Assembly (NCBI GenBank): GCA_046328115.1
Contig: JAXLXE010000001.1
Location: 2,108,001-2,172,000 of the forward strand
Reading direction: 5' to 3'
Length of the DNA stretch: 64,000 bases
From: JAXLXE01 sp046328115
GTDB lineage: Bacteria; Chloroflexota; UBA6077; JACCZL01
The notes under the pieces were generated by a model that did not search any database, was not told the DNA's origin, and was given only the letters and a program-made list of their open reading frames with translations. A program made the translations under genes and the position numbers. The number at the start of each line of letters is the position of its first letter. Within the stretch, counting starts at the first letter, position 1. Of the stretch, positions 33,114 to 42,766 are shown in pieces.

Positions 33114-34882
33114 CCGCGCACGCGCCGGTAGCGAGACCACGACGCCGCCACGCGGCGCAAATCATCCGGCTCAATCGGCTCACGAGTGCTATCGACCCGA
33201 GTGGCGTAGTACAGACTGGGGGTTCCCAGCGTCTCCTGCGCCTCCACGTACTCCAATAAGGCGGCCTTGGACGGCATAGACCAGCCGTCGCAGTCGATGA
33301 GGTCAAACCCCATCGCCCGGGCCGTGGCAGTCCGGCGCGTCATCTCGTCCACCACGGACGCCAGGTCTGTGAAGATGTCGTTCAGCCTGAGCACGTCAAA
33401 CGTGTCGCGAAAGTAGGGGTTGGCGGCGTGCGACTCCACGACTGCATCCGGGTTCGCCGCCTTGGCGGCCTGATAAGTCTGGAGCAAGAGCGCGCGAAGG
33501 AGCGCATTGCCGCGGACCGTGCCTTCTGTCCACAGACCGTCCGCGGTGGGCGTGCTGTGCGTGATGTCCAGCTTCAGCCCGTCCGCCCCCAGCCCCACCG
33601 GCGGGGGCGCCAGCATGCGGCGCATCACGTCCGTGATGCGCCGGTGGAACCAATCGGACGTGGGGTCAGCCAGCAGGTGGCCAAAGGCCCCTCGGAGCGG
33701 CTCTCCTCCACGTTCGATCGTGCGCTCGCCGGGAGACGGACGTTCGATCTCCCAGACGTTGTGCCACAGGAGCACCCGCTGACCGCGCTGGTGGCGTTCC
33801 GCGATGAAGACGCCGAGATCGGCCCAGGCCGCGGAGGGGGTGCCCTCTCCCAGTGCACTCTGCCATCGATCATCGACGACGACGGTGCCCGGCACCACGC
33901 CGTGCGCATCGAGCCGGCTCAGCCACTCCCGGTAGTTCGCCGCCGATGACAGCTGGAACGCCCGAAGCTCCCCCTCTTGGGCAACCTGCTCACCCCAGCC
34001 ACACCAGTTGGGCTCTGTCCACCAGTCCGGTCCACCCGACGGCTTCGGCGGCAGCAAGCCCGCGCTTTGAATCGACGCGGCGTAGGCGCGCAGTCCGCGG
34101 TCAGCATCCGCCGCCGGCAGAAGCAGCACAGTCGGGGCCTGCCAGTCGCCGCGGGCCGTGATCGCGCCATCATAGGTCAGCGCCAGTCCCCACTCGGCGC
34201 CCCCACGGTAGTCAAATCGGTAGAAGTCCAGCTCGTCAAGCGAGGGTGCGAGGCCCGCGATCATCACAGAGCCACGGCCGACGAGGCCGTACGCGTATGG
34301 CGCCGGCGTGAAGAACCAGTCGCCACCCCAGAAACCCGCGTCGTTACCCGGGTGGTTCGTGGCCGTGTCAGACCGGCCAAACAGCGAGCGGCAAGCCCCG
34401 TTGGGCGCTGGCGAGACCACGTTCTGGAAGTAGCCCGTGGAGCCACGCCAGCCGTCGCGGGCGCGCGGCGGACGGTGAAAGCCGCTCAGTGTGTGCCGAT
34501 CCGAGTAGCGGGGCTCGTGTGCTCCCCGCTCGAAGTAGGCCACGGTGTCAATCGCACCGCCGCCATTCACGGCAAATCGGTACTCAATCCGGTCCGGTTG
34601 GCAGCGTAGCTCCGCGTGTTTGGACTGCCAGACCGTGCTTTGCGCACGCTGGTGGAGGCAGAGGTGTCCGTCCGCGGTTGCGAGAGCCTCGACGTGGGAG
34701 AGTGACGTGACGGCGTCGGTGCGACCGGCTGGGTGGGCGCTGGACATGAGCAGTAGATCCGCGATCGGCCCTCCGTCGTGGTCGGTCACGCGGACCACGC
34801 CGGCGTTCCCGTCCAGCAGCGTCACCCGGTATGCGTCCCCGCGGTATTCCGTCCGTCCCGCGTCTCGCACGATCCTGGACAA
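33110..34882 (-). CDS. Alpha-galactosidase-like glycoside hydrolase (GH36/GH31-related)
   Basis: A 590-residue protein with an N-terminal beta-sandwich of about 250 residues followed by a TIM barrel. The catalytic strand reads LGADGLKLDITHS, with the KxD aspartate that is the nucleophile in GH31/GH36 enzymes. WCGWGEQV, VVDDRW and RVLLWHNVWEI match the preceding barrel strands. No signal peptide is visible, so it is probably cytoplasmic. The start is TTG at 34882, with GAGGTG upstream; ATGs at 34909 and 34951 lack ribosome sites. It is head-to-head with the glycosidase at 34950 with almost no intergenic space. Substrate specificity is inferred only. Confidence 0.72.
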   Translation of the reverse strand: MSRIVRDAGRTEYRGDAYRVTLLDGNAGVVRVTDHDGGPIADLLLMSSAHPAGRTDAVTSLSHVEALATADGHLCLHQRAQSTVWQSKHAELRCQPDRIEYRFAVNGGGAIDTVAYFERGAHEPRYSDRHTLSGFHRPPRARDGWRGSTGYFQNVVSPAPNGACRSLFGRSDTATNHPGNDAGFWGGDWFFTPAPYAYGLVGRGSVMIAGLAPSLDELDFYRFDYRGGAEWGLALTYDGAITARGDWQAPTVLLLPAADADRGLRAYAASIQSAGLLPPKPSGGPDWWTEPNWCGWGEQVAQEGELRAFQLSSAANYREWLSRLDAHGVVPGTVVVDDRWQSALGEGTPSAAWADLGVFIAERHQRGQRVLLWHNVWEIERPSPGERTIERGGEPLRGAFGHLLADPTSDWFHRRITDVMRRMLAPPPVGLGADGLKLDITHSTPTADGLWTEGTVRGNALLRALLLQTYQAAKAANPDAVVESHAANPYFRDTFDVLRLNDIFTDLASVVDEMTRRTATARAMGFDLIDCDGWSMPSKAALLEYVEAQETLGTPSLYYATRVDSTREPIEPDDLRRVAASWSRYRRVRG

Positions 34883-34949
34883 GCCGCCACCTCGCCGCGT
34901 CCCGCCCATGCCTGGACGGCGTGCACCGCAGGATGGATGATTGGTGACC

Positions 34950-37127
34950 ATGTTGCAAGCAGACCGCCGCGATCGGGGATTCCCCGCCGATCAGTACACG
35001 CCCCACGGGTTCCTGGCCACGCCAGACGCGTATGCGCGCTCCTGGTCTTCAACCGGCCAGGGCCACGGGAACCTCCAGAGCAGCTTTCAACATCTGGGGT
35101 TTGGCTGGGCGCTGCCGTGGTCCCGCGGCGCGAGAGCCAGGGTTGAGTTGGTGTTGGCCTGCCAGGCTGGCGATCGGGTGCTGGCAACGCGAGCGGAATT
35201 CGACGCAGCCGGGCTCTCCTGCCCGCATCACACGTCTGAGCTCATGGAATACGCGTGGGAGGTCAGCGGCACCGGCTGCCGTGCGCGGTTCACTCGGACA
35301 GGTCCGGAGCAGCTTGGCATGTCTCTGGAGGCGCCGCGCGGACGGCCAGCGGACACCACGGTGTGGCTGGCACTGCTGGCATCGCGCACCGAAGGAGATG
35401 CGACCAGCGTAGAGACGGGTTCCGGTGGGTGGGTGGACCTCGGCGAGCACGGGCGCTGGAGCGTGCGGACGGACGGGCTGTGCGTGGTGGACCACAGGTC
35501 CACCCTTCCCCCAGCGATTCGCGACGCACTGGCCAACGCCGTGCGTGTGTGGCAGTGGGATCCTGAGAAGCGGTCCACGGCGGCCGCGGTGCTGGGCCGA
35601 GACGAGCCTTCCGGGGCGATGCCCGCTACGCTGGGTCAAGACGGCGGGCCAGACGTAGGCCGAGCGGTGGCGCAGGGGGTGGAGCGGGCCCTGGCGGCCG
35701 ACGAGGGCTTCTGGCGGACGGCGGCACGCCTAGAGGGCGACTGGCCCGACTCGTGGCGGCGGGGTTTTGTGTACGACATGGAGACCACGCGGATGTGCGT
35801 CTATCCAGCCGGTGGGATCTTCCAGGACATCTGGCCTTCCTGGATGATCCAGTGGCCGCGGGCTGTGATCGCGGAAGGCTCGTTGGACATGCTGCGACTC
35901 TGCTACGCCAGCCCGGATCTAGCGAAGCGGGCGCTGCTGTCATTGTTCAGAGACGCACCGTCACGAAACGTGCCGTGCGTCTTCAAGCACGGGGAGCCAA
36001 ACATGGTGGCGCGGGACGGCGCCGTGTGCGGCACCTCGCCAGCCTGGTGCGTGCCGTTCCACAACATCCTCGCCGTCTACCGCGCCACCCTGGATCGAGC
36101 GTGGCTCGCGTTGATCTATCCCTATCTAACGCGTTACGTCGAATGGTGGCTGGAGCACCGTCGAGACCCCGGGGGCTGGGTTGTCTACAAGTGCACGTGG
36201 GAAGCCGGTGAAGACGACACGCCGCGCCTGGATCCGGAGCGGCGGGGCGACACGGTGGTGTCAGACTTTGTCCGCCCGGTTGAGCTGCAGGCCAGCATGG
36301 CCATGGCGGCCGAAGCGCTGGCCGTCTTCGCGACTGACCTGGGCTACCGTGCAGACGTCGATCGCTGGCACGCACTCGCCGCGGACTTCGGAGTGAAGAC
36401 GCGAGCGTTGTGGGACACGGGCGCGGGGCGATTTCGGGACTTCGATCGACGGACCGGCGAGTTTCTGGCGCCGGCCGAGACCAGCAACTATTGGGGCGTG
36501 GATCCCTGCCGCTTCTCCGCGCTGGCGTTCGCGCCGTTTCTGACGGGTCTCGTCACAGCGGAGCAGCGCCGCGCGATTCGCACAGAGCTGGGCCACTATA
36601 TGTCGCCACCCTGGACGCTCTGGGCCTCCTGGTCCTGGGTGGTGACGGAGGCCGCCGCGGCGGCGGGGCACCCGGACCTGGCGGCGCGCATCACACACCA
36701 GATCATCCAACGCGTGTACCCCCAGCTAGACGCCCGCGAACGTCGGCGGGATGGGCCTACGCCGGGCGTCGCGCGCGAATACTGGCCACTGGATCTTGAA
36801 GGCTGGTCCGCCTGCGACGGTTACGGCTGGGGCGCGAATACCGCGATGCTCCTGATCCGCAACATCGTCGGTTTTCGCGAATCCCCCAGGACCGACGGAT
36901 TCTCCTTCGAGCTCACCCCGCGGCTGCCCCCCAAGTTACTCCAATCCGGACGGCAGTACGCGTTCATCAACCTCCCCTACCGCGGCTCCCTCCTCGACAT
37001 CCGCTACACAGTCGGTGCGCGGGCACACACGCTGATCGCAGAGATTAGCCGCGTCGGCGAGTCGAAGGTTCAACACCGCACGATGCGAATCAGCGCTGGC
37101 AAACCGACCCGGATTGAGCTGGAGTAG
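34950..37127 (+). CDS. (Alpha/alpha)6-barrel glycoside hydrolase (GH63/GH37-like)
   Basis: A 725-residue protein. An N-terminal beta-sandwich of about 270 residues precedes an (alpha/alpha)6 toroid. Conserved segments include GGIFQDIWPSWMIQWPRAV, WVVYKCTWEAGEDDTPRLD, ETSNYWGVDPCRFSALAF, and AREYWPLDLEGWSACDGYGWG, the last resembling the catalytic acid region of GH63/trehalase-type enzymes. There is no signal peptide. The ATG at 34950 is chosen; a TTG at 34941 would also be in frame. It probably acts on oligosaccharides inside the cell together with its divergent partner at 33110. Confidence 0.75.
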   Translation: MLQADRRDRGFPADQYTPHGFLATPDAYARSWSSTGQGHGNLQSSFQHLGFGWALPWSRGARARVELVLACQAGDRVLATRAEFDAAGLSCPHHTSELMEYAWEVSGTGCRARFTRTGPEQLGMSLEAPRGRPADTTVWLALLASRTEGDATSVETGSGGWVDLGEHGRWSVRTDGLCVVDHRSTLPPAIRDALANAVRVWQWDPEKRSTAAAVLGRDEPSGAMPATLGQDGGPDVGRAVAQGVERALAADEGFWRTAARLEGDWPDSWRRGFVYDMETTRMCVYPAGGIFQDIWPSWMIQWPRAVIAEGSLDMLRLCYASPDLAKRALLSLFRDAPSRNVPCVFKHGEPNMVARDGAVCGTSPAWCVPFHNILAVYRATLDRAWLALIYPYLTRYVEWWLEHRRDPGGWVVYKCTWEAGEDDTPRLDPERRGDTVVSDFVRPVELQASMAMAAEALAVFATDLGYRADVDRWHALAADFGVKTRALWDTGAGRFRDFDRRTGEFLAPAETSNYWGVDPCRFSALAFAPFLTGLVTAEQRRAIRTELGHYMSPPWTLWASWSWVVTEAAAAAGHPDLAARITHQIIQRVYPQLDARERRRDGPTPGVAREYWPLDLEGWSACDGYGWGANTAMLLIRNIVGFRESPRTDGFSFELTPRLPPKLLQSGRQYAFINLPYRGSLLDIRYTVGARAHTLIAEISRVGESKVQHRTMRISAGKPTRIELE

Positions 37128-37136
37128 CTCCGTGGG

Positions 37137-37152
37137 TGAGCGCCGACGCTCA
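37137..37152. terminator. Short bidirectional hairpin
   Basis: TGAGCG-CCGA-CGCTCA, a 6-base stem between the convergent genes ending at 37127 and 37164. It is weak. Confidence 0.35.
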
Positions 37153-37163
37153 TGCCGGGATCT

Positions 37164-40100
37164 TCAGACGAGCCCCTGACGCGCTGCCCACGCGGCGGCT
37201 GCGGCGCGATTCTCATTCGACGTCTTGGCCAAGATGCTGCTCACGTGACCGTTGACAGTCCGCACGCTGATGCAGAGCGCCTGTGCGATGCTGGCGTCGG
37301 TCCCTCCAGCCGCCATGTGCTTCAAAACCTGCAATTCGCGCGCTGAGAGTCCAGCCGGCCGGGCGAGACGGGGGTGGCGAGCTCCGCGAGCCGGCCGCGT
37401 GTTGCGGTTCTCGCGCAGCCTGAGCTCGTCGAGCGCAAGTCCCGCCCCATCCAGCCGACCAAGCGCGGGGTCTGCTCTCAGGCGCGCGAGCACCGCGCGT
37501 GACCGTGACAACGCGTCCTGGGCCGCCGACGCCTTGTCAAGCCGAATCGCGAGCTCACCAAACGCCAAAAGCGAGAGCGCTCGCTCGTACGGCACGTCGC
37601 AGGCATCTGCCAATCGGAGGGAACGCTCAAGCTCAGCTCGAGCGCGATTGAGGTCCCCGCGTTCCATGAAGAGCTGGCCCGCCATGCGCCGCCCGGCGAT
37701 CAAAGTCAGGGGCTGAAGTGGCGACTCGGCCAGAGCGCAAGCCCTGGCCGCGCCCGCTTTCGCCGCGTCCCAGTCCCCTGCACTACGATGATAGGACGCC
37801 CAAAACAACGCGTTCTCAGCCCGTCCAAGCTGGGCACCCGACCAGGCTAGCCAAGCGTCGTTGGATTCGAGCCATCGCCCCGCTTGAGCCGCGTCTCCTA
37901 TCGCGAGCGAGGCCTGCACGGCCAGAAGCTGCGCCGCGAGAGCGAACGGGAAGAACGAATCGCCGGGGCGCGTCGCCGGTCCATCTGGCAGCGCGGCCTT
38001 CACGGTTAGCCAGGCCATGGCTGTATCCCCGCGCGCCAGGCCTATCCGCGCGATCACCTCGCGCGCCCAGAACGCATGGACCAATGCGGGTTCCGCGAGA
38101 CCATATTCAGCAGAGCATTCGACCGCCCGGTCCCACTCCCCGGCGAGCCACATACCCAGAAGACGCGCCGTCACGGCTGAAGGAGCTTCGCTCGCTCCGT
38201 CGAAAAGTTGCTCGACATCGAGAATGAGCTCAGAAACGACCGCGCGAACATCAACGCGATATGGCACATGCACCCGCCAGAGCTCCTCGAGGGCGCACGA
38301 TGACTCCAGCATGCGGAGCTGCGCGGAACGATACGCGGCGCGGCCACGCGCGAACTGCGACCGTGCTTCGGACAAGTTTCCCGCCACGGCTTGAATGTAG
38401 CCAGACGCCCACGCGGAGTAGCCGTCCGCGGCTGGACCGGCCTCCGCCTGCCGCGCCAGGACGTGCGTGGCATCCGAGAAGCGCCCACTGTATGCAAGCC
38501 AGTTCGCGAATAGCGCGTTCGGCGGGAAGAATTGATCCGGTGTCAGGCCGAGGCCCCCCAGTACGTCACTCCACGCCTTCCTTGGGTCTGGCTGAGCGTC
38601 CAGTACGCCAAGCGCGGTCTCGATGTCGCCCAGCCCGCGCCCAAGGTCGCCCGATAGGCACCGGCTGTAGCCACGGACGAAGTCAACCGCCACGCTCAGA
38701 AGCGGATCCCGGACGCCGCCGGCTTCCGCATCCGCCCGCTCCTGGAGCAGATCAACGGAACGACCGGCCCAGATTTCTTGGCCCCAAGCCAGCCGGGCCA
38801 GGATCCAGCCGCGGCGCGCCGATGGCGGTCCGTCACGTCCGATCCGCTCTAACGCCTTTGCATAGCGCTCAACCGCGGTTCCCCAGGCCTGTGACCGCTG
38901 CGCTCGTTCACCCGCCCGGATCAACCACTCCGTCGCGCGTGAATCATGGGCCTGCTCGAAATGGTAGGCAATCGTGTCGAAGTCGGTCGGGCGAAGCCGT
39001 TCGAGCGACTCTGCCACCCGCGCGTGCCACCCCCTGCGCCGGGTGGGTAGCAGGCTGGGGAGAATGCCCTCATATAGCGCCTGTCGCACCAGAGCATGAG
39101 AAAACCGCACTCTTTCTCCATCCGGTGCGACGACCAGTAGGTGAGCGGTCACAGCCCGATCGACCAATGCGAGGAGCTCCGCCTCGGCTGCCTCCACTAC
39201 TGTGGCCCACAACTCAAGGTCGATCTCGTGGCCGACGACCGCCGCCACCGCCAGCAGCCACTGTTCCCGTGCGTCGAGCACTGACAGACGGTCCGCCACA
39301 ATCTGGCGGAGCAGAGACGGCAGGGCAGCCTCTTCGATCACGCCAATCGACCATCCCTGGGTGCCTCGAACGAGCAACCGCTCGTGTTCGAGCGTACGCA
39401 GGAGCTCCGTAATCACGAACGGGTTTCCATCTGCCCTCGCATAAACGAAGTCGAGCAGTCGTCTCGTGTCAACGCCAAGATCCCCATAGCGCGCCCCCAG
39501 CAGCTCGCCCACCGCGGCACGGCCCAACCGGCGCAGCTCGAGCTGCTGTACGGAGGGCTCGCGACGGACCATGGGCAGCATCTGCGCCAGCACGTGATCG
39601 TCGGAGAGCTCGTCGTCCCGGAATGTCGTAACCAACAGTACAGGCAATTGGCCAAGCGGCCTGACCATCGCGCGAAGCAGATCGAGACTATCCACATCCG
39701 CCCAGTGGATGTCCTCGAGGGCAATGACTAGCGGAGATTGCAGGGCATCGTGTGCGATCACGTTTCGTACGCCGGACCGCACCGCCTCCAGGCTCGGTGG
39801 CGAGGACGATGGGCTGCCGAAGGGGGGGCCAGTCGTTTCCAGCCCCCCAAGTGCCTCCCGCCAGACCCCGAACGGCGGCGGGTGCGTCAGAGCATCACAG
39901 CGCCCGCGCCGAACCACCACATTGCGCGATTCGGCGAGCCCCGCGAGTATCTCGCAGAGAGTGGATTTCCCGATGCCCGGCTCGCCACTGATCAGTAGCG
40001 TGGCACCCTGGCCAGCCACCAGACGGTCGAGCGCGGCCCGCAGAGCGGCAAGCTCCGCCTCCCGGCCGACGATGACCGCCGAACCGGCGAAACGTGACAC

Positions 40101-40169
40101 GCTCGGTGGCGCAATGCCCACGCGGGTCTCCGAACGCCGAACGACCAGCCCCCGGACCCGATACGCCAA
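37164..40169 (-). CDS. LuxR-family ATP-binding regulator (MalT/LAL type)
   Basis: A 1001-residue regulator. The N-terminal AAA+/STAND ATPase has Walker A GEPGIGKST (residues 62-70) and Walker B LVIALEDIHWAD. A TPR-like helical middle of about 600 residues follows (AVERYAKALERIGRDG and many more). The C-terminal LuxR helix-turn-helix is at about residues 935-1000 (LSARELQVLKHMAAGGTDASIAQAL then VRTVNGHVSSILAK). This is the MalT or large-ATP-binding-LuxR layout, where ATP and an inducer control DNA binding. The start is TTG at 40169. It lies next to two glycosidase genes that it may regulate. Confidence 0.9.
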   Translation of the reverse strand: MAYRVRGLVVRRSETRVGIAPPSVSRFAGSAVIVGREAELAALRAALDRLVAGQGATLLISGEPGIGKSTLCEILAGLAESRNVVVRRGRCDALTHPPPFGVWREALGGLETTGPPFGSPSSSPPSLEAVRSGVRNVIAHDALQSPLVIALEDIHWADVDSLDLLRAMVRPLGQLPVLLVTTFRDDELSDDHVLAQMLPMVRREPSVQQLELRRLGRAAVGELLGARYGDLGVDTRRLLDFVYARADGNPFVITELLRTLEHERLLVRGTQGWSIGVIEEAALPSLLRQIVADRLSVLDAREQWLLAVAAVVGHEIDLELWATVVEAAEAELLALVDRAVTAHLLVVAPDGERVRFSHALVRQALYEGILPSLLPTRRRGWHARVAESLERLRPTDFDTIAYHFEQAHDSRATEWLIRAGERAQRSQAWGTAVERYAKALERIGRDGPPSARRGWILARLAWGQEIWAGRSVDLLQERADAEAGGVRDPLLSVAVDFVRGYSRCLSGDLGRGLGDIETALGVLDAQPDPRKAWSDVLGGLGLTPDQFFPPNALFANWLAYSGRFSDATHVLARQAEAGPAADGYSAWASGYIQAVAGNLSEARSQFARGRAAYRSAQLRMLESSCALEELWRVHVPYRVDVRAVVSELILDVEQLFDGASEAPSAVTARLLGMWLAGEWDRAVECSAEYGLAEPALVHAFWAREVIARIGLARGDTAMAWLTVKAALPDGPATRPGDSFFPFALAAQLLAVQASLAIGDAAQAGRWLESNDAWLAWSGAQLGRAENALFWASYHRSAGDWDAAKAGAARACALAESPLQPLTLIAGRRMAGQLFMERGDLNRARAELERSLRLADACDVPYERALSLLAFGELAIRLDKASAAQDALSRSRAVLARLRADPALGRLDGAGLALDELRLRENRNTRPARGARHPRLARPAGLSARELQVLKHMAAGGTDASIAQALCISVRTVNGHVSSILAKTSNENRAAAAAWAARQGLV

Positions 40170-40507
40170 TCACACGAGGCGCCCGCCCAGGGACGCACCA
40201 TTGTGTTTCTTATGCGCCAACCATCGCAAATTGCCCATGGTCGCCGGCTGGGGAGTCGGGGCCCGGACCATGTGCATAGGTCCCACCGAGAAGTCAATGC
40301 GCCCACCAGCGTGGGAACTCGGGAGATCGTGGCAGATCTCTGCACGGGACCTGCAACCACGACGTGGACAGAGGAGCAGTCGTGAGGGGGACCTGCGCAA
40401 GATCCCCCCGCGACCGACACTAATGCGAGCTTCAAGGCTGCCGAGAAGACGGTTTCTTATCTCCGGATCGATCACGGTTTCGCCCGGATTGCCGAGTGGC
40501 GAACCCC
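40170..40507. other. Intergenic region without a gene
   Basis: About 340 bases upstream of the LuxR regulator and after the interrupted sialidase-like gene. I see no open frame with protein features and no clear promoter hexamers. Confidence 0.5.
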
Positions 40508-42175
40508 TCAGCCGTGCGGCACCACTACCGCACTCTTCGCGTGCAATTCGCCAGCGGAGGCGAGATGATTGACACTCGCGGCCTGCAGAGCGTCGAATGT
40601 GAACCGAGGGGCAACGCGATTAACAGCAAAGCCCGGGCTCGCCCCAGCCTTCACGTTCACCTCGGCAAACCGGAGACTACCTGCTTGGCTCCACGCGAGG
40701 ACGAACGTCCACTCGCCCGCTCCGGACGAGTACGCCGTCCCATGGATGTAGTCGCCGGAAAAGGAAGGGGTGGCAAAGATTTCTGACACTGCCTCGGGTC
40801 CTCCGATCGGTGCGCCGCCTAGAAAGACTTGACAGCGCACCTGGAAACGGCCCTTCTCGAGTTGTTCAATCCAGAAGAAGATGTTGGGCGAGGGTCGCTT
40901 CAGGGGAACGCCACCTACATCCACGAACGTACCCTGGAGCACGTTGCGTCCCGCTGTCGCCGACTTGACGATCGCGGAATCCCCTGCTTTCGTCAGCGGG
41001 AACCCGAAGTCGCGCAATCCGTAGACCGCATCACCACCTGAATCGGCGTAGTACGCCAACCGGAAGCCATCTCGAAGGCCGAACGGAGTGCTGGTTGTCA
41101 CCCGGGACAGCGATAGGTAAGCGTACATGCTGGCGGCGAGTCCCACACGGTCAGCCATTCTGTTCGTAGGCGTATCTTTGTCGGATGGATAGCTCAACTT
41201 TGGGGACGGACCCAACTTCGTGAAGTTCACCGTGTTGTAGGGTGGACTAGCGGCTTCGACGATGGCCTGACCTTTTGAAGGATAGGCGATCGCGATGGTT
41301 CCGCCGGGGAGTGAGCAGATAGGCACGCGCCAGAAGAAGTTGGTTGGCACCTGGCGGACGACAGTCCAGGATTGGCCCACGTCCGTGGAGCGCAGTACCA
41401 GGCCCTGATAGCCCCTGGCCGTTGCGCAGACGGTTGTGATGAAGAGATCACCCGTTGCCTGTGCCATGTGGAGATAGTGTCCATCCCAACCGCCGGCCTC
41501 AGAACGGTTCTGAGTGGCGTCGAGTCGAGGGAACCCGCAGTAGCCAACCTCAAGCTTGTTCGTCGTTGGATTCATGCACGACAGCTTGGCCGCGTCGATG
41601 GTCGGCAACTGGCGCCAGGTCGAGCCACCATCTGCCGAGCGGAATACGAAGATCGCTCCGCGCCCCCCGGGCACAGCCTTTCCCTTCAGCGGGTAGTTCT
41701 TCGTCTCCTGCCACCACGATGGCCGGGGCGACACATCATCCTTCCACGTCACTCCCTCGAACGTGTAGACAAGTTGACCGTCGCGAGTCGCCACGAGATG
41801 GTTGTCGTAGATTAGGTACGGGCTCGCCAGGTCACCCGACGCGTCGAGTAAGCCGGCGAGGTTTACAAACGACGGCGTCGATACAGGCGCGCCCATGTCG
41901 ACAACTGAAATCAGCGAGCCACTACCAAACACTAACCGACCACCCGGACACTGTGGGTTCTTCCCAGGTGGTGTTACCGCGACCGTAGCCTCGGCGATGC
42001 CGCCCGTCGACACGGTGACGGGTTGACCTATGACAATCGTTGGGGCAGGCACTGCTCGGCTCCTTCCGGGTTCTCCGGTCTGAATTGCTGGCGACCTCGT
42101 GATGGGGATGTATGGGGGCTGACCGGTCCCAGGACTCGCACACCACCAATTGCCGCCGGCCGGCGAGCCTGGCAC
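40508..42175 (-). CDS. Sialidase/BNR-like beta-propeller protein, C-terminal piece of an interrupted gene
   Basis: A 555-residue open frame from GTG at 42175. It contains Asp-box-like repeats (FRSADGGSTWRQL; LRSTDVGQSWTVV) of sialidase/BNR beta-propellers, plus beta-rich segments across its length. There is no signal peptide and no ribosome site before the GTG. The same frame continues upstream for 16 sense codons to the TAG at 42224-42226 that ends the frame 42224-42766. So this is best read as the 3' part of a longer gene split by one amber codon. The region has lower GC than its neighbours. It could be a decayed secreted sialidase-like protein. Confidence 0.6.
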   Translation of the reverse strand: MPGSPAGGNWWCASPGTGQPPYIPITRSPAIQTGEPGRSRAVPAPTIVIGQPVTVSTGGIAEATVAVTPPGKNPQCPGGRLVFGSGSLISVVDMGAPVSTPSFVNLAGLLDASGDLASPYLIYDNHLVATRDGQLVYTFEGVTWKDDVSPRPSWWQETKNYPLKGKAVPGGRGAIFVFRSADGGSTWRQLPTIDAAKLSCMNPTTNKLEVGYCGFPRLDATQNRSEAGGWDGHYLHMAQATGDLFITTVCATARGYQGLVLRSTDVGQSWTVVRQVPTNFFWRVPICSLPGGTIAIAYPSKGQAIVEAASPPYNTVNFTKLGPSPKLSYPSDKDTPTNRMADRVGLAASMYAYLSLSRVTTSTPFGLRDGFRLAYYADSGGDAVYGLRDFGFPLTKAGDSAIVKSATAGRNVLQGTFVDVGGVPLKRPSPNIFFWIEQLEKGRFQVRCQVFLGGAPIGGPEAVSEIFATPSFSGDYIHGTAYSSGAGEWTFVLAWSQAGSLRFAEVNVKAGASPGFAVNRVAPRFTFDALQAASVNHLASAGELHAKSAVVVPHG

Positions 42176-42223
42176 ACTCGGATTGGCAAGTGGGAACGCG
42201 GCCGGCCGCCAGCCAGCTCTCTC

Positions 42224-42766
42224 CTAGTCGAGCGGTTTGAGATCGAACTGACCCCGATTCATGAGAATATCGACCCAGTACCCGTCGAAGTGACGCGTCA
42301 AGACCGGTTTCGCCAGGTTCGAAAGGTCAACCACGTGCCGCGCAATCCAGAGCGAGTAGTACGGCGTTCCTGACGGACTGCCCACGTGGAGTCCAATCTG
42401 CGTTACGGACAACACGGTCAGGGGCGTAGCTGGACTTTTCGTGGTTGGGGAACGGACACCGGTGAGTAGTTCGGCGCGTAACGTGCCCAACTTGGGATGC
42501 TTCACTGTGTAGATTCCATTGGCATCGGGACTCCCGAAACCGATCACGAAATGGTGGAACTTCAGCCCGTTTTCCTTGGTCGGAAGCTTTTCTGGATCTG
42601 TCGGATCCCACTGCGGATCCGCCGGGAACTGCTGATCGCAGGGGTTGAAGCTGAACTCCGCGTGCCACCGTGACCCCGCGAGTGTGACTGGTGCCTCGGC
42701 CATACCGTCCTCCACGGGCGCGTGGGGCGCCGGTTCGACAGTAGTAGCCGGGGGTCGCGCGCACAT
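42224..42766 (-). CDS. N-terminal piece of the interrupted sialidase-like gene
   Basis: A 180-residue open frame in the same phase as the propeller piece at 40508, ending in TAG at 42224-42226. The sequence is protein-like: a beta-rich domain with FHHFVIGFGSPDANGIYTVKH and WIARHVVDLSNLAKPVLTRH. No family is recognised. ATG at 42703 is an alternative start. No signal peptide is visible. Coding-like sequence continues upstream for 27 codons to a TGA with no clear start codon, so the 5' end may also be damaged. Confidence 0.5.
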   Translation of the reverse strand: MCARPPATTVEPAPHAPVEDGMAEAPVTLAGSRWHAEFSFNPCDQQFPADPQWDPTDPEKLPTKENGLKFHHFVIGFGSPDANGIYTVKHPKLGTLRAELLTGVRSPTTKSPATPLTVLSVTQIGLHVGSPSGTPYYSLWIARHVVDLSNLAKPVLTRHFDGYWVDILMNRGQFDLKPLD

